Shown here in pieces: positions 1 through 5,909 of a stretch of 5,909 nucleotides of DNA. The position numbers and the translations under genes are program-made. Within the stretch, counting starts at the first letter, position 1. Each line of letters starts with the position of its first letter. Under the pieces are notes generated by a model, which was given only the letters and a program-made list of their open reading frames with translations, was not told the origin of the DNA and ran no database searches. Source of the DNA: an uncultured Bacteroidota bacterium (GTDB lineage: Bacteria > Bacteroidota > Bacteroidia > Flavobacteriales > Flavobacteriaceae); contig CACLQG010000049.1 in the NCBI GenBank assembly GCA_902609035.1, forward strand, positions 1 to 5,909, given 5' to 3'.

Positions 1-28
1 ATTAAATTTAACTGATATTATATAATTT
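1..28. other. AT-rich flank upstream of rfbA
   Basis: Only 2 of these 28 bases are G or C. All three + strand frames contain a stop codon here (for example TGA at 13-15), so an upstream gene could end in this stretch, but none can be identified. No TAnnTTTG box is visible, so the promoter of the rhamnose operon, if it has its own, must lie outside the window. There is no Shine-Dalgarno-like sequence before the rfbA start. Confidence 0.5.
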
Positions 29-916
29 ATGAAAGCACTCCTCCTTGCCGGTGGAATTGGATCCCGACTTTTTCCCGTTACTTTGGGAGTTTCAAAACAA
101 CTTCTTCCTGTTTATGATAAGCCTATGGTGTATTACCCATTGTCTGTTTTGATGTTAGCTGGGATTCGTGAGGTGCTCGTCATAAGTACACCTCAGGATA
201 TTTGTCAATACCAACGATTATTGAGAGATGGAAGCCAATGGGGGATTACACTTCTATATAAAGTCCAGTCCCAACCAAAAGGACTGGCGGATGCTTTTCT
301 ATTGGGAGAGGACTTTGTCGGGGAAGACACCGTATGTCTAATTTTGGGAGATAATATTTTTTACGGCTTCGATTTTTCGAATCAATTGGAAACTGTGGTG
401 GAACAAACAGAATTAGGTCAAAAAGCCACCATTTTTGGTTATACTGTAAAAGATCCCCAACGTTATGGAGTTATCGAGTTTGACGACCAAGGCAATGCAC
501 TTTCCATAGAAGAAAAACCTGAGCAACCCAAAAGTAATCAAGCCGTGGTAGGTTTATATTTTTACCCAAATGAAGTAGTAAAAATCGCTAAAAACGTAAA
601 ACCAAGTAACCGTGGAGAATTAGAAGTCACCTCTGTCAATCAGGCATTTTTAGAGGCAGGAAAATTAAAAGTAAAAATTTTGGGTAAAGGAATCGCTTGG
701 CTTGATACGGGTACCCATGATTCTCTTATCGAAGCGGGACAATTCATTCATACTGTTGAAAAAAGACAGGGTTTTAAAGTAGCCTGTTTGGAGGAAATAG
801 CTTTTGAAAAAGGATGGATCACTCATGATCATCTGCTCAAAATGGCCAATGAATTGTCAAAAACCGAATATGGCCAGTACCTTCTGGATCGTTACCAAAA
901 AAAAAGCTTTAGATGA
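29..916 (+). CDS. rfbA: Glucose-1-phosphate thymidylyltransferase (RmlA/RfbA)
   Basis: This cytoplasmic enzyme makes dTDP-glucose and pyrophosphate from dTTP and glucose-1-phosphate, the first step of dTDP-L-rhamnose synthesis. The 295-residue product has the usual length for short-form RmlA. Visible motifs are the nucleotide-binding loop [11 protein letters not shown] (8-18), the sugar-nucleotidyltransferase stretch [11 protein letters not shown] (22-32) with the conserved Lys23, the metal-binding Asp in GDNIFYG (107-113), the EEKP motif (161-164), GLYFYPN (175-181) and the second acidic site WLDTGTHDS (224-232). The ATG at 29 places the glycine-rich loop at the expected distance from the N-terminus. 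Its TGA stop overlaps the rfbC start as ATGA. The family is feedback-inhibited by dTDP-rhamnose, which is family knowledge and not readable here. Nothing looks truncated. A pathway to another dTDP-6-deoxysugar is ruled out by the downstream rfbC, rfbD and rfbB. Confidence 0.97.
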   Translation: MKALLLAGGIGSRLFPVTLGVSKQLLPVYDKPMVYYPLSVLMLAGIREVLVISTPQDICQYQRLLRDGSQWGITLLYKVQSQPKGLADAFLLGEDFVGEDTVCLILGDNIFYGFDFSNQLETVVEQTELGQKATIFGYTVKDPQRYGVIEFDDQGNALSIEEKPEQPKSNQAVVGLYFYPNEVVKIAKNVKPSNRGELEVTSVNQAFLEAGKLKVKILGKGIAWLDTGTHDSLIEAGQFIHTVEKRQGFKVACLEEIAFEKGWITHDHLLKMANELSKTEYGQYLLDRYQKKSFR

Positions 917-1485
917 CCATTACTAAAACATCACTTCCTCAAGTGCTTTTGATTCAACCCAAAAAATTTAAGGATGAAAGAGGCTGGTTTATGGAAAGCT
1001 TTAGGCTCGATCTTTTGGAAAAAGCCTTAGGACACTCAATCAATTTCTGTCAAGAGAACCAAGCCCTATCAAGCTTTGGTGTCATTAGAGGCTTACATTA
1101 CCAAATGCCACCTTTTGCGCAATCTAAATTGGTCTCCGTGCTGATCGGTAAAGTTTTGGACGTAGTGGTAGACATTCGAAAAGGATCTCCCCATTTTGGG
1201 ATGCATTTTGCTGCAGAATTGAGCAGTGAAAATCAAAAACAACTATTCATTCCACGTGGTTTTGCGCATGGCTATGCCTGTTTGAGTGAGAGTGCTGTTT
1301 TTTCTTATAAGGTAGACAACCACTACCAAAAAAATACCGAAGCAAGTATTGGTTTTGACGATATTTCCCTGAGTATCGATTGGCAGATCCCCACTGAGAA
1401 ACAAATACTATCCTCCAAGGATCGCCAAAACCCAAGCCTAGATAAAGCCCAGCATTTTGATTATTCTCAAGCGCTTTATGATTAA
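913..1485 (+). CDS. rfbC: dTDP-4-dehydrorhamnose 3,5-epimerase (RmlC/RfbC)
   Basis: This enzyme inverts C3 and C5 of dTDP-4-keto-6-deoxyglucose to give dTDP-4-keto-L-rhamnose, the third step of the pathway. The 190-residue product is a single cupin-fold domain of normal length. Recognisable elements are the N-terminal [10 protein letters not shown] (21-30), [18 protein letters not shown] (47-64) holding the expected catalytic His62, Lys72 in the following strand, [15 protein letters not shown] (112-126) with the conserved His119, Tyr132 and SSKD (167-170), whose Asp170 fits the catalytic Asp partner. Having both His62 and Asp170 supports a true 3,5-epimerase over a non-catalytic cupin relative. 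The start codon overlaps the rfbA stop (ATGA) and there is no Shine-Dalgarno sequence, so translation is probably coupled to rfbA. The last 8 bases lie inside the start of rfbD. Confidence 0.96.
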   Translation: MTITKTSLPQVLLIQPKKFKDERGWFMESFRLDLLEKALGHSINFCQENQALSSFGVIRGLHYQMPPFAQSKLVSVLIGKVLDVVVDIRKGSPHFGMHFAAELSSENQKQLFIPRGFAHGYACLSESAVFSYKVDNHYQKNTEASIGFDDISLSIDWQIPTEKQILSSKDRQNPSLDKAQHFDYSQALYD

Positions 1486-2338
1486 AATTTTAGTCATCGG
1501 CGCCAATGGGCAACTGGGACAATCTTTTCAATATTGGGCACCAGATTTTCCCCATTTTAAATTCTTTTTCAAAGACCTTCCAGAATTCGATCTTTTGGAC
1601 CACGAACAATTGGAGCAATTTTTTAATTCAACATCCATAAATGTATTAATCAATTGTGCCGCCTATACGGCTGTTGATAATGCAGAAGATGAACCTCAAA
1701 GGGCTCGAAAACTAAATTTTCAGGCTATTGATTCACTCTGTGAATTATCCAAAACATTTGGATTCAAACTCATTCATTATTCTACTGACTACGTTTTCGA
1801 TGGGACAGCTGATACTCCTTACAATGAGGATCATCCCCTGAACCCCATAGGAGTATATGGCAATACCAAGGCAGAAGGTGAAACAGTTATGCAAACTTCT
1901 GGGATTAATGGCTGGATCATTCGCACTTCCTGGTTATTCAGCCCTTATGGTAAAAACTTTGTGAAGACCATCTTCTCCCTATTGCATGACAAAGAAGAAA
2001 TTAATGTAGTAGCAGATCAAGTAGGAGTTCCAACTTATGCTTTGGACCTTGCAGCTTCAACTCTAAAAGCTTTGGATCAAAATCACTCAACAAGTGGTGT
2101 CGAAGTATATCACTTTACCAACAGTGGAAAAACAACATGGTATGGTTTGGCTCATAAGATCAAACAATATACTCATACTTATTGTAAGGTAAACCCAGTT
2201 GATACCTCAGTTTATCCTACTAAGGCCAGACGACCAAAATATTCAGTTTTAAGTTGTGAGAAAATGAAAAAGGAATTTAACTTGAACCCCCAATCTTGGG
2301 AATCGGCATTGGAAGACTGTTTGAAAAAAATCAAATGA
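1478..2338 (+). CDS. rfbD: dTDP-4-dehydrorhamnose reductase (RmlD/RfbD)
   Basis: This NAD(P)H-dependent reductase converts dTDP-4-keto-L-rhamnose to dTDP-L-rhamnose, the final step. The 286-residue product is an extended short-chain dehydrogenase. It shows the Rossmann loop GANGQLG (8-14), the NCAAYTAVDNAE stretch (59-70), STDYVFDG (102-109), the catalytic YGNTK (Tyr127, Lys131), the RTSWLFSPYGKNFV segment (149-162) and RRPKYSVL (251-258) near the C-terminus. I chose the ATG at 1478 because [14 protein letters not shown] begins directly with the first beta strand. An in-frame TTG at 1457 would add seven residues, lies further inside rfbC and has no support. The chosen start overlaps the rfbC stop by 8 bases, and the TGA stop overlaps the rfbB start as ATGA. 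Confidence 0.96.
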   Translation: MIKILVIGANGQLGQSFQYWAPDFPHFKFFFKDLPEFDLLDHEQLEQFFNSTSINVLINCAAYTAVDNAEDEPQRARKLNFQAIDSLCELSKTFGFKLIHYSTDYVFDGTADTPYNEDHPLNPIGVYGNTKAEGETVMQTSGINGWIIRTSWLFSPYGKNFVKTIFSLLHDKEEINVVADQVGVPTYALDLAASTLKALDQNHSTSGVEVYHFTNSGKTTWYGLAHKIKQYTHTYCKVNPVDTSVYPTKARRPKYSVLSCEKMKKEFNLNPQSWESALEDCLKKIK

Positions 2339-3339
2339 CAAAAAAATCAATTTTAATTACTGGCGGAGCTGGATTTATAGGGTCACATCTAGTTCGCCTG
2401 ATGGTCAAAAAACACCCTGATACTCAAATCGTTAATCTCGATGCGCTAACCTATGCGGGAGATACTGCAAAAATAAAAGACATTGAGCAAAATTCCAATT
2501 ATCAATTTGTACATGGAAACATCACCGATACCTCATTCGTAAAAAAACTATTTGCCCAATTTGATTTTGATGGCGTTATCCACCTAGCGGCAGAATCACA
2601 TGTCGATCAATCCATCAAAAACCCACTAAACTTTGCGCAGACCAATGTCATGGGGACGCTGATCCTTTTGGAGACTGCTCGTAGGACCTGGGAAGGATCA
2701 ATGGAAGGAAAGCTATTCTATCATGTCTCTACCGATGAGGTTTACGGCAGCTTGGGTGCTAAGGGCAAGTTTACAGAGACCACTGCCTATGACCCCAGAT
2801 CCCCCTATTCTGCCTCCAAAGCTGCTTCGGATCATTTTGTAATGGCCTATTCCCATACTTATGGGCTTCCCATAGTACTCTCTAATTGCTCAAACAACTA
2901 TGGACCCGACCAACACCCCGAAAAGTTAATCCCGCTATTCATTAAAAATATTGTTCAGGAAAAACCTCTCCCTGTATATGGTGACGGTCAGAATGTAAGA
3001 GACTGGTTGTTTGTCGAAGACCATGTTGAAGCAATAGATTTAATTTTCCAAAAAAGAAAACAAGGAGTAACCTACAACATAGGTGGTAATAATGAAATCA
3101 AAAACCTCGACATCGTCCATCAACTTATTGCCATTGCAGACAAATATTTGTGCAGGTCAGAGGGACATTCCCAAAAATTGATAACATTCGTCACCGATCG
3201 ATTAGGACACGACTATCGCTATGCAATTGACGCAAGCAAAATAAAAAACGAATTGGGATGGGAACCCAAAACCCCTTTCGAAGCAGGGATTGACCAAACC
3301 GTTTATTGGTATTTGAATCAATTAAATGCCCTCTCTTAA
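2335..3339 (+). CDS. rfbB: dTDP-glucose 4,6-dehydratase (RmlB/RfbB)
   Basis: This NAD-dependent dehydratase converts dTDP-glucose to dTDP-4-keto-6-deoxyglucose, the second step of the pathway, although its gene is last in the operon. The 334-residue product is an extended short-chain dehydrogenase with GGAGFIGSH (10-18), Asp36 closing the second strand, HLAAESHVDQSI (83-94), the dehydratase signature TDEVYG (133-138) supplying the catalytic Asp134 and Glu135, the YSASK active site (Tyr158, Lys162), NCSNNYGP (184-191), VYGDGQNVRDWL (214-225) and GHDYRYAID (291-299). The TDE triad separates it from UDP-glucose epimerases. The ATG at 2335 overlaps the rfbD stop; an in-frame TTG at 2296 would add 13 residues unlike the family. 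The typical RPGHD motif reads RLGHD here, a substitution I consider tolerated. The length is slightly below the roughly 350-residue family norm, with no gap at any key motif. Confidence 0.97.
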   Translation: MTKKSILITGGAGFIGSHLVRLMVKKHPDTQIVNLDALTYAGDTAKIKDIEQNSNYQFVHGNITDTSFVKKLFAQFDFDGVIHLAAESHVDQSIKNPLNFAQTNVMGTLILLETARRTWEGSMEGKLFYHVSTDEVYGSLGAKGKFTETTAYDPRSPYSASKAASDHFVMAYSHTYGLPIVLSNCSNNYGPDQHPEKLIPLFIKNIVQEKPLPVYGDGQNVRDWLFVEDHVEAIDLIFQKRKQGVTYNIGGNNEIKNLDIVHQLIAIADKYLCRSEGHSQKLITFVTDRLGHDYRYAIDASKIKNELGWEPKTPFEAGIDQTVYWYLNQLNALS

Positions 3340-3350
3340 GGGGTTGATTC
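3315..3350 (+). terminator. Candidate terminator hairpin across the rfbB stop codon
   Basis: GAATCAA at 3315-3321 is an exact inverted repeat of TTGATTC at 3344-3350. Inside it CCCT (3329-3332) can pair with AGGG (3339-3342), giving a two-part stem that includes the rfbB stop codon at 3337-3339. The bases that follow are T-rich but interrupted and do not form a proper U tract. It may weakly end or stabilise the rhamnose operon transcript before the rplU promoter. An incidental inverted repeat is possible. Confidence 0.35.
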
Positions 3351-3386
3351 TCCATTATTTCTAGACTTAAATTAAGTTTCTGAGAC

Positions 3387-3416
3387 TTGTTTTTGAAACC
3401 AGAATAATTATATTTG
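3387..3416 (+). promoter_or_regulatory. Bacteroidota-type promoter of rplU-rpmA
   Basis: A TTG at 3387-3389 is followed after 19 bases by TATATTTG at 3409-3416, a full match to the TAnnTTTG element used by the primary sigma factor of Bacteroidota, at the usual spacing. Transcription would begin at about 3420-3423, leaving a leader of only some 12-15 bases before the rplU ATG. That leaves no room for a structured regulatory leader. It makes the ribosomal unit independent of the upstream rhamnose operon. Confidence 0.8.
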
Positions 3417-3434
3417 CAATCCAAAATATACACA

Positions 3435-4013
3435 ATGTACGCAATAGTAGAGATAGCAGGGCAGCAATTTAAAGTTGCGAAAGACCAAAAGCTTTTCGTA
3501 CATCGTTTGCAAGACAAAGAGGGGACCAAGGTCTCCTTTGACAAAGTCTATTTGCTCGACGATGGAAAGAAGGTGACTGTTGGCGCCCCGGCTGTAAGAG
3601 GTGCTGCCGTAGAGGCAAAAGTCGTAGGTCACCTCAAAGGCGACAAAGTCATCGTTTTTAAGAAAAAACGACGTAAAGGCTATCGGGTCAAAAACGGACA
3701 TCGTCAGGCCCTAACAGAATTGATGGTTGAAAAAATTGTAGCTTCAGGAGCCAAACCCATCGCCGCCAAACCCAAAGCTGAAAAAGCACCGGCATCCGCC
3801 AAAGTAACAACGGCTAAAAAAGCAGTGGCCAAATCAGAGGAAAAACCTAAAATTGCCAAAGCAAACCCGACTAAAAAAGCCTCTGCCAAGGTGGAAAAGG
3901 CCGATTATTCCAAAATGACCGTAGCAGAGCTCAAAGCCGCTGCTAAGGATAAAGGAATCAGCGGATATACCAGCTTGAAAAAGATAGAATTAATTGCCGC
4001 TTTAAATAAATAA
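3435..4013 (+). CDS. rplU: 50S ribosomal protein bL21 with C-terminal Rho-N-like extension
   Basis: This is large-subunit protein bL21, which binds 23S rRNA. Residues 1-103 form a complete bL21 domain: it starts [14 protein letters not shown] and carries the signature [21 protein letters not shown] between about 71 and 91. Typical bL21 stops near residue 103, but this product has 192 residues. Residues about 106-156 are an Ala/Lys/Pro-rich, probably disordered basic linker. Residues about 157-191 ([21 protein letters not shown], then a KKIELIAAL helix) resemble the helix-extended-helix Rho N-terminal/SAP-type module, often linked to nucleic-acid binding. The ATG at 3435 is chosen because MYAIVEIAG is the standard N-terminus; an in-frame TTG at 3414 lies inside the promoter box. 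There is no Shine-Dalgarno sequence. The identity of bL21 is firm; the role of the tail is inference, most simply extra rRNA contact or assembly help. Confidence 0.96.
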   Translation: MYAIVEIAGQQFKVAKDQKLFVHRLQDKEGTKVSFDKVYLLDDGKKVTVGAPAVRGAAVEAKVVGHLKGDKVIVFKKKRRKGYRVKNGHRQALTELMVEKIVASGAKPIAAKPKAEKAPASAKVTTAKKAVAKSEEKPKIAKANPTKKASAKVEKADYSKMTVAELKAAAKDKGISGYTSLKKIELIAALNK

Positions 4014-4035
4014 AGACACTAAAAAAAATTATAAA

Positions 4036-4296
4036 ATGGCACATAAAAAAGGAGTAGGGAGCTCCAAAAACGGAAGAGAATCAGAATCCAAACGCTTGGG
4101 CGTTAAGATTTTTGGAGGCCAAGCCGCCAGAGCGGGAAACATTATTGTTCGTCAACGCGGAACAGCCCACAATCCTGGAGAAAACGTTTACCTTGGTAAA
4201 GACCATACCCTTCACGCTAAAGTGGACGGACTTGTAAAATTTACAAAAAAGAGAGACAATAAGTCCTACGTTTCTGTCGAGCCTTTTGACGCTTAG
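4036..4296 (+). CDS. rpmA: 50S ribosomal protein bL27
   Basis: bL27 sits near the peptidyl-transferase centre of the large subunit, and its flexible N-terminus reaches towards the tRNA 3' ends. The 86-residue product has the normal length and the expected motifs: [20 protein letters not shown] at the start, LGVKIFGGQ, the core [19 protein letters not shown] (37-55), and [17 protein letters not shown] near the end. The protein begins MAHKK with no cleavable N-terminal leader of the kind processed by Prp protease in Firmicutes. It lies 22 bases after rplU, an A-rich gap without a Shine-Dalgarno sequence, and is surely co-transcribed with it. A strong terminator follows 17 bases after the stop, so the obg GTPase gene that often follows this pair in other phyla is not part of the unit. 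Confidence 0.97.
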   Translation: MAHKKGVGSSKNGRESESKRLGVKIFGGQAARAGNIIVRQRGTAHNPGENVYLGKDHTLHAKVDGLVKFTKKRDNKSYVSVEPFDA

Positions 4297-4313
4297 ATAA
4301 AACAGCACCCATT

Positions 4314-4341
4314 AAAAAACCCGCCTATTGGCGGGTTTTTT
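4314..4341. terminator. Bidirectional intrinsic terminator between rpmA and ahcY
   Basis: AAAAAACCCGCC (4314-4325) and GGCGGGTTTTTT (4330-4341) form a perfect 12-bp inverted repeat around a TATT loop. The GC-rich core is flanked by six A and six T, so a U tract follows the hairpin on either strand. It lies 17 bases after the rpmA stop and 20 bases from the ahcY stop, well placed to end both convergent transcripts. Confidence 0.93.
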
Positions 4342-4361
4342 GTTAGAACAATTATTGCTCA

Positions 4362-5684
4362 TTAATATCTGTAGTATTCTGGTTTATAAGGGCCTTTGAC
4401 CTTCACTCCGATGTATTTTGCCTGATCCTCCGAAAGATCGTCTAATTCTATTCCCAGATGTTCTAAATGAAGTGCAGCGACCTTTTCATCGAGGTGCTTG
4501 GGTAACATATACACCTTGTTTTCATATTGGATAGAATGATTCCACAATTCGATTTGCGCCAATGTTTGGTTGGTAAAGGAATTGCTCATCACAAAGCTGG
4601 GGTGACCCGTAGCACAGCCCAGATTGACTAATCGGCCCTCTGCCAAAACGATCAACTCTTTGCCCTTTTCAAGGGTATATAGATCCACTTGTGGCTTGAT
4701 TTCCACCTTGGTGTGACCATAGCTTTCGTTGAGCCAAGCCATATCGATCTCATTGTCAAAATGACCAATATTACATACAATGGCTTTATCTTTCAAGGCC
4801 AAAAAGTACTCTTTTCTCAATATATCTTTATTTCCGGTAGCAGTAACCACGATGTCGGCATTGCCAATAACATTAGCCAATTTTTTTACTTCATAACCGT
4901 CCATAGCCGCTTGTAGGGCACAAATGGGGTCGATTTCAGTCACTGTAACAATTGCTCCAGCCCCTCTAAAGGAGGCGGCAGTTCCTTTTCCTACATCCCC
5001 ATATCCTGCTACGACTACCCGTTTTCCAGCCAGCATCACATCAGTAGCCCGACGGATGGCATCTACAGCACTTTCCTTACAGCCATATTTGTTATCGAAT
5101 TTGGATTTGGTAACCGAATCATTCACATTTATGGCTGGTAAAGGCAGCGTTCCATTTTTCATTCTTTCATAAAGTCGGTGAACCCCGGTAGTGGTCTCTT
5201 CAGACAAACCTTTGATGTTCATTGCCAACTCAGGATAGTGATCCAAAACCAAATTGGTCAAATCTCCGCCATCGTCTAAAATCATATTCAGGGGTTGGCG
5301 CTCTTCACCAAAAAACAGAGTTTGCTCGATACACCAATCGAATTCTTCTTCGTTCATCCCCTTCCATGCATAGACCGGAATTCCTGCAGTGGCGATGGCA
5401 GCAGCAGCATGGTCTTGAGTAGAAAATATATTACAAGAGCTCCAAGTCACCTCCGCTCCCAATGCGGTCAATGTTTCAATAAGTACAGCAGTTTGGATGG
5501 TCATGTGTAAACAACCAGCTATTCTGGCTCCTTTGAGCGGCTGACTTTCTCCGTATTCTTTCCGTAAGGACATCAAGCCGGGCATTTCTGATTCAGCCAA
5601 ATGAATTTCTCTCCTGCCGTATTCAGCCAAGGACATGTCCTTTACCTTGTAGGGCAAATAAGTAGACGCGGTTTTTGTTCCCAT
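4362..5684 (-). CDS. ahcY: Adenosylhomocysteinase (S-adenosylhomocysteine hydrolase)
   Basis: This NAD-dependent cytoplasmic enzyme splits S-adenosylhomocysteine into adenosine and homocysteine, relieving product inhibition of methyltransferases and feeding the methionine cycle. The 440-residue product holds the whole family: CLHMTIQTA (58-66) with substrate-binding His60, [12 protein letters not shown] (85-96), DDGGDLT (137-143), [10 protein letters not shown] (162-171), [11 protein letters not shown] (188-198) with Lys193 and Asp197, the NAD-binding GYGDVGKG (227-234), [10 protein letters not shown] (305-314), [11 protein letters not shown] (360-370) and the C-terminal KPEYYRY with Lys434 and Tyr438 that reach the partner subunit's NAD. 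It is close in length to the eukaryotic-like short form and lacks the roughly 40-residue insertion seen in many proteobacterial and mycobacterial enzymes. The ATG at 5684 fits the family; an in-frame TTG at 5741 lies in the -33 promoter element and would add 19 unsupported residues. It is convergent with rpmA and divergent from the next gene. Confidence 0.97.
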   Translation of the reverse strand: MGTKTASTYLPYKVKDMSLAEYGRREIHLAESEMPGLMSLRKEYGESQPLKGARIAGCLHMTIQTAVLIETLTALGAEVTWSSCNIFSTQDHAAAAIATAGIPVYAWKGMNEEEFDWCIEQTLFFGEERQPLNMILDDGGDLTNLVLDHYPELAMNIKGLSEETTTGVHRLYERMKNGTLPLPAINVNDSVTKSKFDNKYGCKESAVDAIRRATDVMLAGKRVVVAGYGDVGKGTAASFRGAGAIVTVTEIDPICALQAAMDGYEVKKLANVIGNADIVVTATGNKDILRKEYFLALKDKAIVCNIGHFDNEIDMAWLNESYGHTKVEIKPQVDLYTLEKGKELIVLAEGRLVNLGCATGHPSFVMSNSFTNQTLAQIELWNHSIQYENKVYMLPKHLDEKVAALHLEHLGIELDDLSEDQAKYIGVKVKGPYKPEYYRY

Positions 5685-5711
5685 AGTTGTATCTTTATTC
5701 ACAATTTTGAG

Positions 5712-5742
5712 CAAAAATACGTACTTTAATTTCAAAATCAAA
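5712..5742 (-). promoter_or_regulatory. Bacteroidota-type promoter of ahcY
   Basis: Read on the - strand, TTTG (5742-5739) is followed after exactly 19 bases by TATTTTTG (5719-5712). This matches both the -33 TTTG and the -7 TAnnTTTG elements of Bacteroidota promoters. Transcription would start at about 5705-5708, giving a leader of some 21-24 bases, too short for a SAM or SAH riboswitch. The -33 element shares one base with the start codon of the divergent gene. Confidence 0.82.
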
Positions 5743-5909
5743 TGCCTTTACACCAAAGGGTTAATATCGACGAGCAAACCCGGATTTTGATCTGGCATAT
5801 TGAGGAACCTTTGGAGCAATTAAAAAAAGACCTCAAACTGGCAAAGGCAGACGAAATCAGATTCCAAAAGCGAAAGATTCTCTCCCATCAAAAAGAGTTT
5901 TTGGCGTCT
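5742..5909 (+). CDS. Probable 4'-phosphopantetheinyl transferase superfamily protein, N-terminal part
   Basis: An open frame starts at ATG 5742 and runs without a stop through 56 codons to the window edge, so the gene is cut at its 3' end. The visible product begins [10 protein letters not shown] and then has [13 protein letters not shown] (15-27) and [14 protein letters not shown] (43-56). This pattern, an IW-x-I strand, a Glu/Leu-rich helix and an arginine/lysine helix ending FLAS, resembles the start of Sfp-type phosphopantetheinyl transferases of Bacteroidota, which put the 4'-phosphopantetheine arm on carrier proteins. The catalytic Mg-binding motifs lie beyond the window, so the function is not proved. 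I recall such a gene next to ahcY in other Bacteroidota, which supports the call but was not checked. It is divergent from ahcY with 57 bases between the start codons and has no Shine-Dalgarno sequence. Confidence 0.65.
   Translation, partial: MPLHQRVNIDEQTRILIWHIEEPLEQLKKDLKLAKADEIRFQKRKILSHQKEFLAS

Noticed and set aside
3160..3240. RLGHD in place of RPGHD in RfbB as a possible sign of altered function
   Set aside because: All catalytic residues (Thr133-Asp134-Glu135, Tyr158, Lys162) are intact and this position varies in the family as I recall it.
3340..3386. Short gap between rfbB and the rplU promoter examined for a small gene or RNA
   Set aside because: It is short and AT-rich with no open frame or conserved fold beyond the inverted repeat already listed.
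3191..3889. - strand open frames opposite the end of rfbB and rplU
   Set aside because: They are antisense to well-recognised genes, overlap one another and cross the rplU promoter; the translations look like composition artefacts.
3735..3900. Repetitive GCC/AAA-rich DNA inside rplU
   Set aside because: It encodes the Ala/Lys linker of bL21 in frame; the units are not regular enough to be a tandem DNA repeat.
4689..5510. Several + strand open frames of 66-82 codons within the ahcY region
   Set aside because: They lie opposite a fully conserved ahcY, have no recognisable protein motifs or promoter, and are explained by the codon composition of the real gene.
5675..5709. Possible + strand promoter for the divergent gene: TTG at 5675-5677 and CAATTTTG at 5702-5709
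   Set aside because: The -7 box has a mismatch at its first base and the 24-base spacing is too long, so it is too weak to annotate.
5685..5741. Possible SAM or SAH riboswitch before ahcY
   Set aside because: The predicted leader is only about 21-24 bases, too short for any known aptamer of these classes.

Overview
The window is an ordinary chromosomal stretch from a member of the Bacteroidota, probably a Cytophagia/Cyclobacteriaceae-like bacterium. That placement rests on three things: two promoters of the Bacteroidota type (TTG or TTTG, 19 bases, TAnnTTTG), start codons without Shine-Dalgarno sequences and with A-rich upstream bases, and protein wording typical of the phylum. The family-level guess is recall, not a search result.

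Positions 29-3339 hold a complete dTDP-L-rhamnose operon in the order rfbA-rfbC-rfbD-rfbB, all on the + strand. Each gene overlaps the next by 4, 8 and 4 bases, so translation is probably coupled. Together the four enzymes turn glucose-1-phosphate and dTTP into dTDP-L-rhamnose for surface polysaccharide. A modest hairpin spans the rfbB stop codon.

Positions 3387-4341 form a ribosomal unit: a clear promoter, rplU (bL21) and rpmA (bL27), closed by a perfect 12-bp hairpin terminator. This bL21 carries a long Ala/Lys-rich tail ending in a Rho-N-like (SAP-like) helical module, the most unusual coding feature here.

Positions 4362-5684 hold ahcY (S-adenosylhomocysteine hydrolase) on the - strand, convergent with rpmA across the shared terminator. 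Its promoter at 5712-5742 overlaps the start codon of a divergent + strand gene. That gene is cut by the window edge and is probably a Sfp-type 4'-phosphopantetheinyl transferase.

I see no mobile element, CRISPR array, tRNA, rRNA or riboswitch, and no evidence of an undescribed multi-gene system. The only gene-free stretches are short: 95 bases or less between genes, plus 28 AT-rich bases at the left edge.
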